This document shows positions 34,792 to 42,484 of a stretch of DNA of 64,000 nucleotides, piece by piece. The first letter of the stretch is position 1. Each line of letters opens with the position of its first letter. A program made the position numbers and the translations under genes. The DNA comes from Melioribacteraceae bacterium (GTDB lineage Bacteria; Bacteroidota; Ignavibacteria; Ignavibacteriales; Melioribacteraceae). The DNA lies in assembly GCA_030584085.1 (NCBI GenBank), contig CP129490.1:1893511-1957510 (forward strand). The letters are read 5' to 3'. A model generated the notes under the pieces. It did no database searches, was not told where the DNA came from, and saw only the letters and a program-made list of their open reading frames with translations.

Positions 34792-36065
34792 TATTCATTG
34801 AATTTTGTGAGCGGAGTATATGGGTTCCCCATATTTCTATCTGCTTCAATAGCATGTTTTATCAAACTCTCTGCGTTATCTATTGTTTCATCAACTTCTA
34901 TTGAGAAAATAGAAATATATTCTTGTATTGCATTCAAGTAATCAAAATCTGTGCTCGGTAAATTACTTTGAACATTTTGAATAAGCGAAATCACATTCTT
35001 TGAACTACTTTTTACCAATAAAACTAGTACCTTATTATCAAAAGCACAAATTTTATCTTTCTTGTCACTAGATAGACGAATTGCATTTTGCAATTGATTC
35101 AATGTTAATAAGCCCTTACTAATTGCCGTAGGATCTAGCTTGAATGAGACAATATTAAAAGTTTGACCGGTACTTTTGTAAAGTGCAATTTGGTTATTAA
35201 GAATCAACTGAAAATCATTATAGGTATAGACATTAGTATAACCGCCTGCATCAGAAGAATGATGCCCATTTCCATTTGATTTTTTTATTGATGAAAATTT
35301 CGAGTATTCATCGTTTACAGTTCTTTCGGTTACTACTTTTGTTTCTTCGCGTCTCTTGTAATCAGTTGTTACCCCTTTGTAGGGTTCAATTTTATATTCC
35401 GATGAAAATTGACCTTCTGTATGACCGACATTCGGGCTAATTATAACTTGCCCGCCATGAAAACGATCTTCTAACTTTTTGCCAGACTTTCGCAAATAGA
35501 TTAATCCTGTAACAAACTGTGCAAGCGAATCTACTATCTCCTCTGCTTTTTCGGTTGCAGGTTCACCTATAATAAATAAGCTGCTAACATCTCTCTCTTC
35601 AATATGTTCAAGCGTTTTTAAAAATGAATCTTTCATCATTTCTAAATTTCGGAAACCTATAAAGGGAGTTAATTCATCAAATATAATTCTCTGTGGATTA
35701 TATTGATTAACAACCGTGATAATGTCATTCATATATTCAACTAAATAATCGTCCGGATTAGGAGTATCATAAACTTCATTTGGAGGGGCAACTCGGACTA
35801 CAATTATGAGATTTTGGTTCATGTATGACTGAATATCAAAATTTAATGAAGCTGCTTGAATCATTAAATCTTTCGGACGCATAGTGGTAAAATAAAGGCA
35901 AACTTCCTGCGACTTAGCTGCTTCTAATGCAAACTGCAAACCAAGTAATGTTCTGCCTGATTTTCTTGGTCCAATAAGCATATAACTACCGCCGCGGTAT
36001 ATCCCACCCCACTTTTTATCTAAAAAGTTAAAACCAGATGATATTAATCGGATACTAGAACTCAT
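34791..36065 (-). CDS. KaiC/RadA-like ATPase fused to a degenerate GGDEF-like domain
   Basis: First gene of the exopolysaccharide locus, 424 residues from ATG 36065 (AGAGG five bases upstream; a TTG at 36083 is the longer alternative). Residues ~5-235 are a RecA-fold ATPase (GFNFLDKKWGGIYRGGSYMLIGP) with Walker A GPRKSGRT, where arginine replaces the invariant lysine, and Walker B RIIFDE. After a disordered linker, residues ~285-415 (FNIVSFKLDP, ALxNAIRLSSDKKDKICAFDNKVLVLLV) resemble the cyclase fold of GGDEF domains without GGDEF. It may be a nucleotide- or c-di-GMP-responsive regulator of synthesis (inference). Domain 1 is firm, domain 2 tentative. Confidence 0.72.
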   Translation of the reverse strand: MSSSIRLISSGFNFLDKKWGGIYRGGSYMLIGPRKSGRTLLGLQFALEAAKSQEVCLYFTTMRPKDLMIQAASLNFDIQSYMNQNLIIVVRVAPPNEVYDTPNPDDYLVEYMNDIITVVNQYNPQRIIFDELTPFIGFRNLEMMKDSFLKTLEHIEERDVSSLFIIGEPATEKAEEIVDSLAQFVTGLIYLRKSGKKLEDRFHGGQVIISPNVGHTEGQFSSEYKIEPYKGVTTDYKRREETKVVTERTVNDEYSKFSSIKKSNGNGHHSSDAGGYTNVYTYNDFQLILNNQIALYKSTGQTFNIVSFKLDPTAISKGLLTLNQLQNAIRLSSDKKDKICAFDNKVLVLLVKSSSKNVISLIQNVQSNLPSTDFDYLNAIQEYISIFSIEVDETIDNAESLIKHAIEADRNMGNPYTPLTKFNE

Positions 36066-36093
36066 ATTAACCTCTTTTTTCAAGAGTTGTTAC

Positions 36094-36108
36094 GCAATCA
36101 ATATGCCA
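36094..36108 (-). promoter_or_regulatory. Sigma-54-like promoter of the exopolysaccharide locus
   Basis: Minus strand TGGCAT-ATTGA-TTGC, the best of the three sigma-54-like elements in the window, with intact GG-N10-GC. The predicted start of transcription lies about 20 bases before the ATPase ATG at 36065. Confidence 0.6.
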
Positions 36109-36207
36109 CAAAATGTGTGTTTATGCTAATTTTTGGCAATATTTTTATCCGTAAAAATCCAATTATGAGATTGTATAACGAGAATGATTCAATTTAAGAC
36201 AAAATGT

Positions 36208-37854
36208 CTATCTCGATGAAAAAAAGCCAAAAACAAATAAAGCTGTTGCGTTAGAAGAAATCGTCGGCTCATTAGAGATATAATCCATCCTATCATCGAA
36301 ATAAACCATATCTTCTGTTTGAAATTTAACAAATCTATCAGGTCTTTCAAATTCAATTTTTCGTTCTTCTAATATTGATTTTGGAATTGGCCCTGCAGCT
36401 ACTGCTCCGGGTATTTTACCACCATTAAAATGAGCCACCTGATGATGAAAATACTTTGTGTGAATTTCACCAAAATCTGAGACGAATGATACCCCCCAGG
36501 GATTTCTTCCTAAAATATAATCTCTTTGTTTTGAAGCCATAATTGAATATGACTTGTCACCGGTTAATTTTTCATAAAAAATATTTTGTAAAACTACACC
36601 AAGAATTGCATGATTAGTTCCCCAAGAAACATCAACTCCCCGCTCAAAAACATTTTCTTTGCTGAATTCATGAAAATGCTCAAGATTATTTTTTAGGAAT
36701 TCAACATGCGTCTTATCAAAAGATGATAGCCTATAATGAGCCAGAGCATTTATATCGCCCCAACTCCACCAATAATCAGATTTTGCTAAATCTGCATAAG
36801 TTCTTGCTTCATCTAACAATTGTTGCCGATTCGTAGATAAATAGAGTTCAACAGCGCCTAATGCCATTTTACCTTCAAAAGACTTATCAATATAAACACC
36901 AGTACCCGCACCTGAAATGTTTGGAACATTATTTCTTAATGAATAATAATTTTCGGCAAGTGTTAAACATTTTTCTGCAAAAGAATTATACCTGAGTGTT
37001 TCCTGCCAGATTCTACTTGCTAATGAAAGAGTTGCGACATAAATACCAATTAAATTTTTACCTATACCAACAAAAGCCGGACGATCGAATTGTAATGGAT
37101 CATCTTCAGGCATTCTCCATCCAACTGTCTGATCATCTTCATCTTGAACTTGTGTTATAAATTTTGAATTGTAAGATGCTCTTATTAACCAATCAAGTCC
37201 AATTTTTGCTTCCTCTAGAATATCTGGTATATTGTTACGATTATTATCAAACCCAAATTTCACCGGATCAAAATCATAGGCAAAGAGAAGCATGTAGGTT
37301 GTAAATGCGGTCGTATTTAGAAATTTTGTATAATCACCTGCATCGTGCCATCCACCAGTTACATCAATGGAAGTTTTCTTATTAACACCATTTTCAATAA
37401 GACTTGTGGCATCTGCAATGTGACAAATTTCATGTCCTACTGGTGAAGTGTAACCACACCTTTGTACTTTATAAAACGAAAGTACAGCATCGGTAATTGA
37501 ATTATACAACCGGTGATCTATCGAAAATTTTGGTGATCTAAAATCCGCAATTTGGATATAATATTTTCCGATACTGGATAGTAAAGTAAAATCTATTTCG
37601 TATATATATCTAAAATTTCCATACTCCCCTATTGACTGCTTTATAATACCACGATCCGAAATTTTACCATTCTGATTTTTAACAACAAACTCTCTTCCTT
37701 GAAGTTCATTATCGGAGAGAATGATTGCAGTCTTTATATCGTTAGGTAAATATCCTAATTGATTTAGACGGAAATATACTTGAGCCGATACTATGTTTAT
37801 TATTAATAAAAAAAAGACGAGGCCAAGCCTCGCTTTCGTGATAAAGTTTTTCAT
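36208..37854 (-). CDS. Secreted glycoside hydrolase family 9 enzyme
   Basis: A 548-residue secreted glycanase. Signal peptide (~1-25, ending VSAQ), an N-terminal CelD-type Ig-like domain (~26-110; RLNQLGYLPNDIKTAII), then the (alpha/alpha)6-barrel of GH9. The catalytic aspartates are in DVTGGWHDAGDYTKF (~165-180), the mid-domain motif is GRNPWGVSFVSDFG, and the probable acid glutamate is in NEPTISSNATA near the end. GH9 enzymes are mostly endo- or exo-beta-1,4-glucanases or beta-glucosaminidases; the exact substrate is open. No T9SS tail or carbohydrate-binding module. Its place beside the exopolysaccharide genes could also mean a role in trimming that polymer. Confidence 0.9.
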   Translation of the reverse strand: MKNFITKARLGLVFFLLIINIVSAQVYFRLNQLGYLPNDIKTAIILSDNELQGREFVVKNQNGKISDRGIIKQSIGEYGNFRYIYEIDFTLLSSIGKYYIQIADFRSPKFSIDHRLYNSITDAVLSFYKVQRCGYTSPVGHEICHIADATSLIENGVNKKTSIDVTGGWHDAGDYTKFLNTTAFTTYMLLFAYDFDPVKFGFDNNRNNIPDILEEAKIGLDWLIRASYNSKFITQVQDEDDQTVGWRMPEDDPLQFDRPAFVGIGKNLIGIYVATLSLASRIWQETLRYNSFAEKCLTLAENYYSLRNNVPNISGAGTGVYIDKSFEGKMALGAVELYLSTNRQQLLDEARTYADLAKSDYWWSWGDINALAHYRLSSFDKTHVEFLKNNLEHFHEFSKENVFERGVDVSWGTNHAILGVVLQNIFYEKLTGDKSYSIMASKQRDYILGRNPWGVSFVSDFGEIHTKYFHHQVAHFNGGKIPGAVAAGPIPKSILEERKIEFERPDRFVKFQTEDMVYFDDRMDYISNEPTISSNATALFVFGFFSSR

Positions 37855-37887
37855 AATGTTATTATAAACCGAGTACTGAAAAAAGTT

Positions 37888-38520
37888 CTACTTTTGAATT
37901 GTATCTTCAGGATATGTAGTTCCGAAAACATGATCCCACGCCGGTTGACTTACGCCAAATCCTTTATCAGAATGTTTGTAATGGTGTAACATATGGTGGT
38001 TCTTAATAGCCAACCAGAATTTACTTTTCATATTAAAGTGATGAATAGCATAATGCGTAGTATCGTAAAAAATATAACCGACTATAAAACCTGCAAAAAA
38101 TGGTGCGACCAAATAAGGGCCAAAAATATAATAGAATAAGATATAGAATAAAGTCGCAAGTGGAATTGAAACAGCCGGAGGCATTACTAATCTTCTTGAA
38201 TCTTTTGGATAATCATGATGAACACCGTGAAACATAAAATGTATCTTTTTACCGAATTTACTTTTTGCGTTAAAGTGAAAAATAAATCTATGCAAAGTGT
38301 ACTCTGTAAATGTCCAAATAAATAAACCTATTATAAAATATAACAGTATTGTGCCTAACGAGATGTTGAAAGTAAAAATTCCCCTATAAAGAAAGAATAG
38401 AACAACAGGTGTAAACAACCACAAAGGTACAGTCCAATGCACTCTAGATAAAGCTTCCAAAAAATCATTTTCAAACATTCTGACTGTTTCATCTTTGTTC
38501 GAAACATAATTTTTTGCCAT
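37888..38520 (-). CDS. Fatty acid hydroxylase/sterol desaturase family protein
   Basis: A 210-residue integral membrane di-iron oxygenase with about four helices and the expected histidine boxes: HRFIFHF, HGVHHDYPKDSRR, HYAIHHF and HHMLHHYKH. The HHDYP-DxRR form is that of fatty acid 2-hydroxylases, so it may hydroxylate the acyl chains of sphingolipids or lipid A-type lipids. The reaction needs O2, which would point to at least occasional oxygen exposure. Separated from the GH9 gene by 33 bases on the same strand. Confidence 0.87.
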   Translation of the reverse strand: MAKNYVSNKDETVRMFENDFLEALSRVHWTVPLWLFTPVVLFFLYRGIFTFNISLGTILLYFIIGLFIWTFTEYTLHRFIFHFNAKSKFGKKIHFMFHGVHHDYPKDSRRLVMPPAVSIPLATLFYILFYYIFGPYLVAPFFAGFIVGYIFYDTTHYAIHHFNMKSKFWLAIKNHHMLHHYKHSDKGFGVSQPAWDHVFGTTYPEDTIQK

Positions 38521-38599
38521 AGTAAAATCCTCTGTTTGTTTTAATTATTCAGCGAATATAAATAAAAAGAGATTGAGTGTAAATAAGTATAGGTAGTAT

Positions 38600-38634
38600 A
38601 AAAAGATTAGGGAGTTCCATATGAACTCCCCTAA
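38600..38634 (-). terminator. Terminator after the M16 peptidase pair
   Basis: Stem GGGAGTTC (38610-38617) and GAACTCCC (38623-38630), loop CATAT, followed on the minus strand by TAATCTTTTTAT. It lies 18 bases after the stop of the second M16 gene. Confidence 0.8.
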
Positions 38635-38652
38635 CCGGATGAAAAGATTCTA

Positions 38653-40152
38653 TTACAAGAACAAATCCTCAAGCTGGATTATTTTTACATTTTCTTCTTT
38701 GATTGGCAATTGATAATTGATTATTTGCACATCTTCATCCAATACACTTTGAGGTTTTGGTGAAGAATATTCTATAGGCGAGGACGTATTATTCACTAGT
38801 GCATTTTTAAATTCATCTGCATTGTTCGTAATAATAGCGATCTGAATATTATCGTATTGTAGATATTTCTTAACCGCATTATTGACATCTTCAAGAGTCA
38901 TTTCATCCATCATTTTTCTGAATTTTTCTAAATGACTACCTTCAATTCCATAAAATTTATCATCAAGAGCATAACCCAATCTTTCGCTTGTGGTTGGAGC
39001 GTAATGAAGAACATATTTTTTGAGGAAATTTCTGGTTAGCTCAAACTCTGATTGAGTTAATCCTTCATCAACAAGTAACTTTAACTCACGTAAAGCTGCA
39101 CGCAAAGAGAAATGTTTAGTTTCATTAGGAACAGGTCGAATCCAAATTTCGAAAATTTGTTGTCGTCTGGAAACATTTGTCGGAGGCATTTGTCTAGATC
39201 CGCCATTCGGGAAATTTTCTATATAACTATAATCGCCATAATTCAATCCCCTAGCTTCACGAATAACTTGGTATAAATGTGAACTTGAATTCCTATGTTC
39301 GCCAAACCAAGAATTAGCAATCGCCAATGCATACCAATCTTTTGACCCGCGTAAAATCTGAATTGGGAAACCCATTGAAATTGCAGTTGCCGGAGCATTT
39401 TTTTCTACAATTGCAACTTGGTGTCCTTCAATAGGAGTAAAGTTTGGTTTAGCAATTTCTGCAGGTTTGTTTTCCGAAAGTTTACTCAAGTCTTCGAGCA
39501 GTTTATCAACTAAAGATTCTTCATAGCCACCCGCAACTCCCAAAACGAAATTGCTTCGAGTATAATATTGATTGTAAAATGATTTGACATCTTCAAGAGT
39601 TATACTTTCTAAAGCAGATATTGTACCGGGAGAGATATGTCCGTATGGTGTTCCTTCAAAAATTTCATTGTACAATACAGCTTTACCAAGTTCCTCATCG
39701 CTCGAATATTTCAAATTTGTTTTCAAGTAATTGAGTGTCTCATCTTTAAGTCTATTGAAATCCGTTTCTTCAAATGCCGGGTTTAAGAATCCATCAACGA
39801 ATAATGGATAATACTCATCAATATTATCGACATGTGTTCGTCCTGAATATATTGTCATTTCCGTTGATGAATTACAATTATACCCTGACGCTAACGGAAA
39901 TAGTTTTTCTAAAATATCTTCGTATGAATTATTTATTGTGGCCCCGTCTGACAGCATTGCTGCAGTCAATGAAGCTAATCCTTCCTTACCTTCAGGATCG
40001 TTTTGTGAACCTACTTTAAACCATATTTTAATAGAAACAGTAGGGTCATTTTTAACTGGCATTAGAATAATATTATCTTCAGATTTATTTGAGCATGCTG
40101 TTAACATAATTAAAGCCGTTAATAGAATTATAAAATTAAATTTCATTTTCAT
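38653..40152 (-). CDS. M16-family lipoprotein, non-catalytic partner
   Basis: A 499-residue exported lipoprotein (lipobox LTAC, ~residue 20) with the M16 peptidase fold. In the position of the zinc motif HxxEH it has GLASLTAAMLSDG, so it should be inactive. In M16 systems such subunits pair with an active partner to close the peptide chamber, and the active partner is encoded immediately upstream (TAATG overlap). C-terminal M16 features are retained (YHEEGLTQSEF-like region, LxxVTxxDVxxAxKKYL pattern around DVNNAVKKYL). Probably degrades imported or periplasmic peptides as a heterodimer (inference). Confidence 0.85.
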   Translation of the reverse strand: MKMKFNFIILLTALIMLTACSNKSEDNIILMPVKNDPTVSIKIWFKVGSQNDPEGKEGLASLTAAMLSDGATINNSYEDILEKLFPLASGYNCNSSTEMTIYSGRTHVDNIDEYYPLFVDGFLNPAFEETDFNRLKDETLNYLKTNLKYSSDEELGKAVLYNEIFEGTPYGHISPGTISALESITLEDVKSFYNQYYTRSNFVLGVAGGYEESLVDKLLEDLSKLSENKPAEIAKPNFTPIEGHQVAIVEKNAPATAISMGFPIQILRGSKDWYALAIANSWFGEHRNSSSHLYQVIREARGLNYGDYSYIENFPNGGSRQMPPTNVSRRQQIFEIWIRPVPNETKHFSLRAALRELKLLVDEGLTQSEFELTRNFLKKYVLHYAPTTSERLGYALDDKFYGIEGSHLEKFRKMMDEMTLEDVNNAVKKYLQYDNIQIAIITNNADEFKNALVNNTSSPIEYSSPKPQSVLDEDVQIINYQLPIKEENVKIIQLEDLFL

Positions 40153-41486
40153 TATTGTACCCCCTCAACTTTTACTACATTTCTTCTATTTTCTTGAAAA
40201 TAATAATTCGCAGCTGTTCTTATATCTTCAGGTGTGATCTGCATTAAATTATTAAAAAGATCATCAATTACATCGACAGTTGTAGTATAGGAAAGAAATG
40301 ACGGTAAAACAGATGCAACATTATCAGGAGTATCGAGGGCCATTAAGAATTGATACTTTGTTCGCTTTTTAAGATCGTTTAATTTTTTCTCATCTACTAA
40401 TTCTGTTTTAAACTTTTCCAGAGTTATATAAACTTCATCTCGAACGTAGTCAACATCATCTTGATTTTTTATCATAGAGTAAATAAATAATAATCCGGGA
40501 TCGCGTGAAAAATTAAATCCGGCGGAAATAAACTGCACTTTTTGTTCTGTAAGAACTAACTTTTTATATATATCGCTCGTCGAACCAAAAGCTAGATCAT
40601 CAAGTAAATAAGTTGCGAGTAGATTTTTGTTATTTACATCAAATCCGTCTCCTTTATATCCAATCATAAGTAAAGGTAAGGTTTTACCATCAAATTTTAC
40701 TAAAGCTTGGCGTTCAGTTTTCTGTGGAGGTTCCGGAGTTATTTGTGGTTCAACATAACCGGGTTTCCAATTCCCATAATACTTTTTAACTAAGTCCAAC
40801 GTTGCCACTGGGTTGATATCACCAACGATTAAAAGTATCACATTATCGGGTCTGTAATATCTATCAAAAAAGGTTAGACTATATTCGTATTGTTCGGGCA
40901 TTTGCTTAATATCTCTTTCGAATCCAATAGTAGTATGTTTATATGTATGCTTATCAAATGCCATATCATACATTTTTTCGAAACCTACCGACCACGGACT
41001 TGTAATGCTTTTCCGGTATTCACCATAAACTGCTCCGGCTTCTGTTTGGAAATCATCTTTTGAATAATTAAGATATTGGAAACGATCTGATTCAAGATTC
41101 ATTACCATTTCCAAGTCTTCGCTCGCAAAGTTGAGATGATAAACTGTTCTATCATTTGTTGTGTAGGCATTTGCATCAGCTCCAATACTAGTTACCAAAC
41201 TATCATAAACCGGTCCCGGGAAATTTTCAGTTCCACGAAACATCATATGTTCAAAAAAATGTGCAAAGCCAGATTTACCAGGTTCCCATTCATCCCGGCT
41301 TCCTGTTCTTACTACACTATAGTAGGAAACAAGTCCAGGACTTTCCATCGGGATAATTATCGTCGTGAGACCATTATCAAGTACATGACGATGAACCTCA
41401 TAAGGAAATATTTTTTCTTGTGCATTCATGCTTAAAGCTATGAAAATTATTAGAATAAATAAGGAAAGTAATGACGTAATCCGCAT
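40152..41486 (-). CDS. M16-family zinc peptidase, catalytic subunit
   Basis: A 444-residue exported M16 peptidase. A hydrophobic signal peptide ends near SMNAQ (~residue 23). The inverted zinc motif HFFEHMMFRGT (~residues 78-88) is intact, with the downstream glutamate region ASEDLEMVMNLESDRF; the substrate-binding RYYRPDNVILLIVGDI follows. The single-half size (about 440 residues) needs a second half-molecule, provided by the inactive lipoprotein encoded next. It is divergent from the glutaredoxin-groES pair across a 136-base gap. Confidence 0.92.
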   Translation of the reverse strand: MRITSLLSLFILIIFIALSMNAQEKIFPYEVHRHVLDNGLTTIIIPMESPGLVSYYSVVRTGSRDEWEPGKSGFAHFFEHMMFRGTENFPGPVYDSLVTSIGADANAYTTNDRTVYHLNFASEDLEMVMNLESDRFQYLNYSKDDFQTEAGAVYGEYRKSITSPWSVGFEKMYDMAFDKHTYKHTTIGFERDIKQMPEQYEYSLTFFDRYYRPDNVILLIVGDINPVATLDLVKKYYGNWKPGYVEPQITPEPPQKTERQALVKFDGKTLPLLMIGYKGDGFDVNNKNLLATYLLDDLAFGSTSDIYKKLVLTEQKVQFISAGFNFSRDPGLLFIYSMIKNQDDVDYVRDEVYITLEKFKTELVDEKKLNDLKKRTKYQFLMALDTPDNVASVLPSFLSYTTTVDVIDDLFNNLMQITPEDIRTAANYYFQENRRNVVKVEGVQ

Positions 41487-41622
41487 TCCCCCTCCGATGC
41501 TTATTAAGAAAATTGTTTGTTAAAAGACTAAGCAAGATACAAGTTTTATGATTTTTCTGCTAATTTTTATGAATCTATTCTACACATATTTGCATCTTAC
41601 CCAAGAAAAAATGTGAGAGAAA

Positions 41623-41862
41623 ATGAATCAACCAAAAGTTATTTTATTCAGCACACCGACTTGCAGTTTTTGTAATACCGCTAAGCGGTATTTCAGAGAA
41701 AATAAAATTCGTTTTACAGACGTCGATGTTTCCAAGGACCAAAAAGCTGCATTAGATATGCAGAGAAAAACCGGACAAACCGGTGTACCGGTTATATTAA
41801 TTAATAACAGACCAATAGTGGGTTTTGACAAAAATAAAATTGATAAATTATTAAATCTATAA
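41623..41862 (+). CDS. Glutaredoxin-like protein
   Basis: A 79-residue thioredoxin-fold redox protein with active site TPTCSFCNTAKRYF and the conserved cis-proline segment TGVPVILINNRPIVGFD. The CxxC spacing and size fit the NrdH/glutaredoxin-3 group, which reduces ribonucleotide reductase or other disulfide enzymes. GAGAG precedes the ATG. It is 13 bases upstream of groES and probably cotranscribed with it, suggesting stress-related expression (inference). Confidence 0.9.
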   Translation: MNQPKVILFSTPTCSFCNTAKRYFRENKIRFTDVDVSKDQKAALDMQRKTGQTGVPVILINNRPIVGFDKNKIDKLLNL

Positions 41863-41875
41863 AGGAGAATAAGTA

Positions 41876-42145
41876 ATGAAAGTAAAACCAATGGATGACC
41901 GCGTTCTAATTGAACCAATGCAGCAAGAATCTAAAACAGCAAGCGGTATAATCATTCCCGATTCAGCCAAAGAGAAACCGATAATGGGTACTGTTGTTGC
42001 TGTCGGAACCGATGAAGATCTGCAAGAGAAAATCAAAGTCGGTGATAAAGTACTTTATGCAAAATATGGCGGAGAAGAAATAACTGTCGAGGGAAAAGAT
42101 TATAAGATAATTCAAAGAGCTGATATTTTAGCAGTAGTAGAATAA
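41876..42145 (+). CDS. groES: Co-chaperonin GroES (Cpn10)
   Basis: An 89-residue GroES: KPMDDRVLIEPMQQESKTASGIIIPDSAKEKP (with the mobile loop), GTVVAVGT, IKVGDKVLYAKYGGEEITVEGKDYKIIQRADILAV. Slightly short but complete. SD AAGGAG lies seven bases before the ATG. No groEL follows; a terminator stands ten bases downstream. Either groEL is elsewhere in the genome or this is an extra co-chaperonin. No CIRCE element is visible upstream. Confidence 0.95.
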   Translation: MKVKPMDDRVLIEPMQQESKTASGIIIPDSAKEKPIMGTVVAVGTDEDLQEKIKVGDKVLYAKYGGEEITVEGKDYKIIQRADILAVVE

Positions 42146-42153
42146 GTGTTTGT

Positions 42154-42183
42154 AAAGCGACGATCCTTCGTCGCTTTTTTTTA
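42154..42183 (+). terminator. Terminator after groES
   Basis: Stem AAAGCGACGA (42154-42163) and TCGTCGCTTT (42168-42177) with loop TCCT, running into a T tract to 42182. Confidence 0.92.
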
Positions 42184-42243
42184 TCTCCCTTATTTAGAAA
42201 TTTCCGAATATACAACATAAGCGAGCAATGATACTTGCTATAC

Positions 42244-42273
42244 AAAAAAAGGCTGCTATATTGAGCAGCCTTT
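42244..42273 (-). terminator. Bidirectional terminator after microprotein 1
   Basis: Stem AAAGGCTGCT (42248-42257) and AGCAGCCTTT (42264-42273). T-rich runs lie on both sides, so it can end the minus-strand transcript of the secreted-protein/microprotein unit and back up the groES terminator. Confidence 0.88.
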
Positions 42274-42300
42274 TTATTTATTTATCGATTACAATTATTT

Positions 42301-42390
42301 CTAAAAGAATGCTGATTGACAGGCAATTAATGAAAGTGTAATCACCACTGCCCAAGCAAACATGTAAACTGTAAGTGCAAGCTTTTTCAT
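42301..42390 (-). CDS. 29-residue lipopeptide-like microprotein 1
   Basis: Short ORF (ATG at 42390, TAG at 42301). The peptide begins MKKLALT, has a hydrophobic core and ends LSLIACQSAFF. An AGGA ribosome site lies eight bases upstream. LIAC fits a lipobox; cleavage there would leave the six-residue lipopeptide CQSAFF. Otherwise it is a one-helix membrane peptide. It has a paralog at 46306-46395 with 24 of 29 residues identical; at 11 of the identical residues the codons differ synonymously, which indicates selection on the peptide. The last six codons plus stop are identical. Both copies lie between a giant T9SS cargo gene and a terminator. Family not recognised; function unknown. Confidence 0.72.
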   Translation of the reverse strand: MKKLALTVYMFAWAVVITLSLIACQSAFF

Positions 42391-42437
42391 TTTAGGTTCC
42401 TCTCTCTTCTTTCAAAATTTTTATTCTTAGTTAGTTT

Positions 42438-42457
42438 GTGCGGCTCTCAGGCCGCAC
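42438..42457 (-). other. Conserved RNA hairpin between cargo gene 1 and microprotein 1
   Basis: Minus strand GTGCGGCCTGAGAGCCGCAC forms a 7-bp stem with loop CTGAGA. The equivalent hairpin at 46440-46459 has outer pair C-G instead of G-C, a G-U wobble replacing the innermost C-G, and loop CTGAGT. No T tract follows, so it is not a standard terminator; it may stabilise the 3' end of the cargo mRNA or be a processing site. Confidence 0.6.
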
Positions 42458-42484
42458 TTAAATTTTTACAAAAAATAAATAGTA

